Shown in pieces: positions 6,274 to 9,509 of a DNA stretch of 9,509 bases. The position numbers were made by a program, and so were the translations under genes. The notes below the pieces were generated by a model that saw only the letters and a list, made by a program, of their open reading frames with translations, was not told where the DNA came from and made no database searches. Position 1 is the first letter of the stretch; every line of letters begins with the position of its first letter. Source of the DNA: an uncultured Candidatus Poseidoniales archaeon (GTDB taxonomy: Archaea > Thermoplasmatota > Poseidoniia > Poseidoniales > Thalassarchaeaceae); assembly GCA_950068635.1 (NCBI GenBank), contig CATMIM010000020.1, positions 1 to 9,509 on the forward strand, written 5' to 3'.

Positions 6274-9200
6274 GTGTCCGCGCGCATGGCGCGCAAGCGG
6301 AGGGTCGTCAAGAGCAAGAAAGGAGGCCCTCCACGCGGCCCCCCGGGAAGGCGTTCCGGCCCACCGAGAGGGCCCCCTGCTCGATCACCCCCCGAATCAC
6401 AATCAGGCCCACCCTCAGGGCCTCCATCAGGCCCACCCGGCGGACCATCCTCAGGGACTCCGGCAGGAGGTCCCCCCAGCGGAGGACCACCCACGGGGCC
6501 TCCATCAGTACATCCCGGCGGCCCACCTTCAGGACCTCCTGGACCCCCTGTTGACGAGGAGGTTGATGACGTTCCAATAGAAGAAGAACAGGATACGCCT
6601 GACGATTCAGAGGAGGAGGTGGTGTCGTACTGTCCTACTTGCGACTACGCCCACCGTTCATACACACCCTCGGAGGTGAGTTCTCCGATTGGAAACATCT
6701 GGACCTGTGATAATTGCGGACACAATGATGTGATTGAAAAGGAATTAGACGATGAATTGGCCGTCGTCTGGGAGTTAGAGGAACCCGAAGCAGCGGACGA
6801 GAGCCCCTCAGAGGAACAACTGATGGACGCTGCGTTGGGAATGATGACTGGACAACCTCCTGCTGCACCTCCGAGCGGCCCTACCGGAATGCCCCCCTTG
6901 GCACCCCCTCCCGTGACGCCACCCGAACCTGAGCAGGAAGAGATGCTGCCGGGGGAAGAAGTCGACGCCGCGCTCGATGCACTGACGGAGTCGATTGGAC
7001 CTGTGGTGGAGCACGAACTGGCCGACCCTCGCGACGATGTCAAAGTCGAGATCGAGGAATTGGAGGTGCTCTCTCCATTGCGCACACCCCTGCGGGAGGA
7101 GGAGTTGGAGGTGGATTCCGAGCCGGAAGAGCCGCTCGACATGTCACCGTCGGCCGAGCCAGGCCAAGCGAAGATCCTCGGGCACATCGTGCCGCACACC
7201 CATTGGGACAGGGCGTGGTACCTGCCGTTCCAGCAGTATCGCTACAAGTTGGTGCAACTGGTCGACGACCTGCTCGACCTGATGGAAGAGAATCCGGAAG
7301 CGTTCCCGACCTTCGAACTCGATGGCCAGACGGTCGTGCTCGAGGATTATCTCGAAGCGCGGCCGGAGAACCGTCAACGATTGGTCGATCTCGTCGAGGC
7401 GGGCAGACTCTCCATCGGTCCCTGGTACGTCCTGCCCGACGAGTATCTCGTCGGTGGAGAGGCCTTGATCCGCAATCTGCAATTGGGCGCAAGCACTGCT
7501 GCGGAATTCGGTGGACGCTCAGAAGTCGGATACGTTCCCGACCCGTTCGGCCACGTCAATCAACTGCCAGCCATTCTGCGCGGCTGCGGACTCGACTCGT
7601 TCATCTTCACCCGCGGTGCGGGCCCGTGGGTCGCCAAGGATGCGCGTGGCGTGTTCTACTGGCAGGCGGCGGACGGCGAAACGGAGGTGCTCTCCATCAA
7701 GCAGGTGCCCGATTACCCGAACCTGATGGCGTGGGGATTCGAGAAGCGGCCGTTGGAACGCAAGGACTCGGGGAGGGTGAACGTGGACACGGCCATGGAG
7801 CGGATGTACACCCTCTTGGACATGCACCAGGAGAAGTATGACTGGCGACCGGACCAGATGCTGTTCGGTCAGGGTTCCGACCACACCCACCCGCAGAGCG
7901 CGCTGCCCCGACTCATTGACGCCGCCAACGCGGAATTCGGCTCACGTGCGCAGTTCAAGCACTCGTCTTTCGCGGAGTTCATCAGTGAGATGAAGAAGTG
8001 GATCGGGCGCAAGAAGATCCACCGCCACCAAGGGGAACTTCACGATGGCTGGGACCGCAACGTGCTCTCGGGAGTGTTCAGCAGCCGGATGTACCTGAAG
8101 CGGCTCAACGACCAGACGATGCGCGTGCTCACCGACCAGGTCGAACCGCTCTCCGCCACGACGAACTCATGGGGACGCCGCAACCGTGCTGCCAGTCTGG
8201 CGCTGGCCTGGCGCGAGGTCCTACGTAACCACCCGCATGACGACATCTGCGGATGTTCGGTGGATGCGGTGCACGACGACGACGAGGTGCGATTCCGCCA
8301 CGCACAGGAGATCTCAGCGATGCTGATGGAAGATGTCCGTGGCGACCTGATAGAAGAGATGAACCTGCACCACGTCGATCGTGACGCGGTCCCGATCCTG
8401 CTGCACAACCCTCTGCCCGTCCCTTGGTCGGGCACGCTGCCGGTCGACATCGCGCTGCCCGCCTACCGCTGCTATCTCGAAGCCGGCACACGCGTGAAGA
8501 TCGACCTCTCCAAACCGGCTCCGGGTTGCTCCCTGCACGGAATGATCGGTGTCACCGAACCGCTGTTCGGCATGCACATGCACCCCGACCGGGCGATCAA
8601 CGTCGAACTGCCACGGCTGATGGGTCAGGTGATCATCCACGAGCTGCCTCCGGGCGTGCACGTGGCTCACGTGCTGCCCGGAAGGGAGACGATCAGCCTG
8701 CCGGACCGGCCGGTTGAGATCGGCGGTACTGACGAAGCGGTCGAATGGATGTCCAACGGACACATTCGCATCGATTTCCGACATGACGGCAGGTTCGACG
8801 TGACGCACACGGCGTCCAAGAAGACCTTCTCCGGCGTCGGCCGGCTCGAGGACTCCGAGGATGCCGGCGACTCCTACGACTGGTCGCCAGGAGGATGGCC
8901 GGTGGAGGTCGGCACGGGCAAGGGCGAACCGCTCAAGCAGCGGGCGAAGGAGGTTGACCGACGGCTCTCAGACCAGGAGGATGAGGATCTGCGAACCGTG
9001 TTCGTCTCCGTGCAGACCGAGGACGCGTGGGCGAGCACTGTCCGCCTCAATGTGGCGTGGGCGCTACCAACCCATTTCGACGATGATACCCAGCGGCGAT
9101 CCGACGAACTCGACTGGCTGACAGTCGACCATTACATCACGCTCAGGACCGGCAGCGATGTCGTCGAGGTGGAGACCTGGATGGACAACCGCTGCCGTGA

Positions 9201-9509
9201 CCACAGACTACGGCTCTGCATTCCCTCAGGGCTGAATGTCAGGAAGGCGCACGCCGGAGGAGCGTTCGACGTCATCCTGCGCAACGCCAGCTTGCCACAT
9301 GACCCATCCTGGGAGCAGCCACACGTGCTGACACAGCATTTCAGCCAGTTCGTGGCGCTGCAGGACCGCATCAGCGGAATCGCTGTGCTCTGTCCGGGCA
9401 GCAATGAGTACGAGGCCGTCGCCAACGACGACGGCGACGGACTGGACCTGCGCTTGACGATGCTGCGCGCCACCGGCTGGCTGTCCCGTGACGGGTTCGC
9501 TACCCGCCG
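6274..9509 (+). CDS. GH38 alpha-mannosidase-like protein with N-terminal Gly/Pro-rich region and zinc ribbon (3'-partial)
   Basis: The frame is open from GTG 6274 past the window end (1078 codons and 2 nt visible). Residues 1-16 are basic; 17-92 are Gly/Pro-rich; 93-118 are acidic. A zinc ribbon follows (C120/C123 and C145/C148), then a Pro- and Glu-rich linker to about 299. The GH38 catalytic domain starts with 'GHIVPHTHWDRAWY'. Zinc ligands by homology to Golgi mannosidase II are H310, D312, D423 (also the nucleophile, in 'VPDPFGHVNQ') and H655 ('HPHDDICGC'). D536 in 'QGSDHTHPQ' is a candidate acid/base. The middle domain shows 'HDGWDRNVLSGVFSSRMYLK', as in bacterial MngB-type enzymes, and beta-rich C-terminal domains begin near residue 700. 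GH38 enzymes hydrolyse alpha-mannosides with retention, using a metal. MngB-type enzymes are about 880 aa, so roughly 100 residues may be missing. No signal peptide is seen, so it is probably cytoplasmic. It follows three sugar-metabolism genes. Mannosylglycerate, N-glycan fragments or another mannoside are all possible substrates. Confidence 0.88.
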   Translation, partial: MSARMARKRRVVKSKKGGPPRGPPGRRSGPPRGPPARSPPESQSGPPSGPPSGPPGGPSSGTPAGGPPSGGPPTGPPSVHPGGPPSGPPGPPVDEEVDDVPIEEEQDTPDDSEEEVVSYCPTCDYAHRSYTPSEVSSPIGNIWTCDNCGHNDVIEKELDDELAVVWELEEPEAADESPSEEQLMDAALGMMTGQPPAAPPSGPTGMPPLAPPPVTPPEPEQEEMLPGEEVDAALDALTESIGPVVEHELADPRDDVKVEIEELEVLSPLRTPLREEELEVDSEPEEPLDMSPSAEPGQAKILGHIVPHTHWDRAWYLPFQQYRYKLVQLVDDLLDLMEENPEAFPTFELDGQTVVLEDYLEARPENRQRLVDLVEAGRLSIGPWYVLPDEYLVGGEALIRNLQLGASTAAEFGGRSEVGYVPDPFGHVNQLPAILRGCGLDSFIFTRGAGPWVAKDARGVFYWQAADGETEVLSIKQVPDYPNLMAWGFEKRPLERKDSGRVNVDTAMERMYTLLDMHQEKYDWRPDQMLFGQGSDHTHPQSALPRLIDAANAEFGSRAQFKHSSFAEFISEMKKWIGRKKIHRHQGELHDGWDRNVLSGVFSSRMYLKRLNDQTMRVLTDQVEPLSATTNSWGRRNRAASLALAWREVLRNHPHDDICGCSVDAVHDDDEVRFRHAQEISAMLMEDVRGDLIEEMNLHHVDRDAVPILLHNPLPVPWSGTLPVDIALPAYRCYLEAGTRVKIDLSKPAPGCSLHGMIGVTEPLFGMHMHPDRAINVELPRLMGQVIIHELPPGVHVAHVLPGRETISLPDRPVEIGGTDEAVEWMSNGHIRIDFRHDGRFDVTHTASKKTFSGVGRLEDSEDAGDSYDWSPGGWPVEVGTGKGEPLKQRAKEVDRRLSDQEDEDLRTVFVSVQTEDAWASTVRLNVAWALPTHFDDDTQRRSDELDWLTVDHYITLRTGSDVVEVETWMDNRCRDHRLRLCIPSGLNVRKAHAGGAFDVILRNASLPHDPSWEQPHVLTQHFSQFVALQDRISGIAVLCPGSNEYEAVANDDGDGLDLRLTMLRATGWLSRDGFATR
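6322..6549 (+). repeat. Gly-Pro-Pro-rich low-complexity repeat region (residues 17-92 of the GH38 protein)
   Basis: Degenerate repeats of about 12 bp encode mainly GPPS, GPPR and GGPP units. The 4-residue spacing is irregular, so this is not a collagen-type Gly-X-Y array. The bases are strongly C-rich on the plus strand. It probably forms a disordered linker next to the basic N-terminus. The matching open frames on the minus strand (GGPP-rich) are shadows of this repeat. Confidence 0.8.
6631..6723 (+). other. Zinc-ribbon segment within the GH38 protein
   Basis: Residues 120-150 contain C-P-T-C, a 21-residue spacer including 'GNIWTC', then C-D-N-C-G-H, the layout of a small CxxC...CxxCG zinc ribbon. 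It is flanked by acidic linkers on both sides. Such ribbons bind nucleic acid, proteins or only structural zinc; the role here is unknown. Confidence 0.75.

Noticed and set aside
6214..6276. The dehydrogenase stop TGA (6214-6216) is in frame with the GH38 gene, with 19 sense codons between, hinting at a readthrough fusion
   Set aside because: Same frame happens by chance one time in three, the intervening codons show no domain, and GTG 6274 has a well-spaced GAGG site. Nothing points to recoding of TGA.
6258..6494. Minus-strand GGPP-rich frames opposite the Gly/Pro repeat
   Set aside because: The reverse complement of GGPP-coding repeats also encodes Gly/Pro; it mirrors the plus-strand repeat and has no independent support.
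6322..6549. C-rich repeat considered as a CRISPR-like or regulatory tandem array
   Set aside because: Units are short, degenerate and in frame with the protein; there are no regular spacers, so it is a coding low-complexity region.
7203..7841. A 212-aa plus-strand frame inside the GH38 gene
   Set aside because: It overlaps the conserved GH38 catalytic region in another frame and is Arg/Gly-rich without a domain.

Overview
The window looks like a high-GC piece of a prokaryotic genome, most likely from a marine archaeon of the Poseidoniales (Marine Group II) type. The main clue is the minus-strand surface protein: one N-terminal membrane anchor, tandem putative-Ig (He_PIG-like) repeats ending in 'ANNTGGS'-type motifs, and about twenty N-glycosylation sequons. 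I recall this style from that group. The Gly/Pro-rich linker plus zinc-ribbon arrangement in the last gene also fits. No rRNA or other marker gene is present, so the taxonomy is an inference. A high-GC bacterium cannot be excluded, because purine-rich Shine-Dalgarno-like sites precede the plus-strand genes.

Layout. Positions 93-2759 (minus strand) encode an anchored extracellular protein of about 888 aa. It has four Ig-like repeats followed by a glutamine-amidotransferase-like domain of the kind found before M60-like peptidases and in TCAF proteins. Its reading frame ends just after an A8 run, and the alternative frame stays open to the window edge. A 110-bp GC-rich divergent region (2760-2869) carries a bulged hairpin. 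To its right a plus-strand cluster runs to the window end: a uronate-dehydrogenase-like SDR (2870-3697), an FGGY-family carbohydrate kinase (3707-5107), an MtlD-like polyol/sugar-phosphate dehydrogenase (5107-6216), and a GH38 alpha-mannosidase-like protein (6274 to beyond 9509). The first three are tightly packed (9-nt gap, then a 1-nt TGATG overlap). The fourth follows after 57 nt with its own ribosome-binding site.

How the genes may work together. A GH38 enzyme releases alpha-mannosyl units or a related sugar. An SDR oxidoreductase, a sugar/polyol kinase and a long-chain polyol dehydrogenase could feed the product into central metabolism. The order of steps and the substrate cannot be read from the sequence. 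Both the kinase and the polyol dehydrogenase depart from their families at positions normally tied to substrate binding or catalysis, so the pathway may be an unusual one. The most striking single protein is the GH38 gene: about 300 residues of Gly/Pro-rich, acidic, probably disordered sequence with an embedded four-cysteine zinc ribbon are fused in frame ahead of an apparently intact GH38 catalytic domain.

No tRNA, rRNA, CRISPR array, insertion sequence or convincing terminator was seen. There is no gene-free stretch longer than 300 bases.
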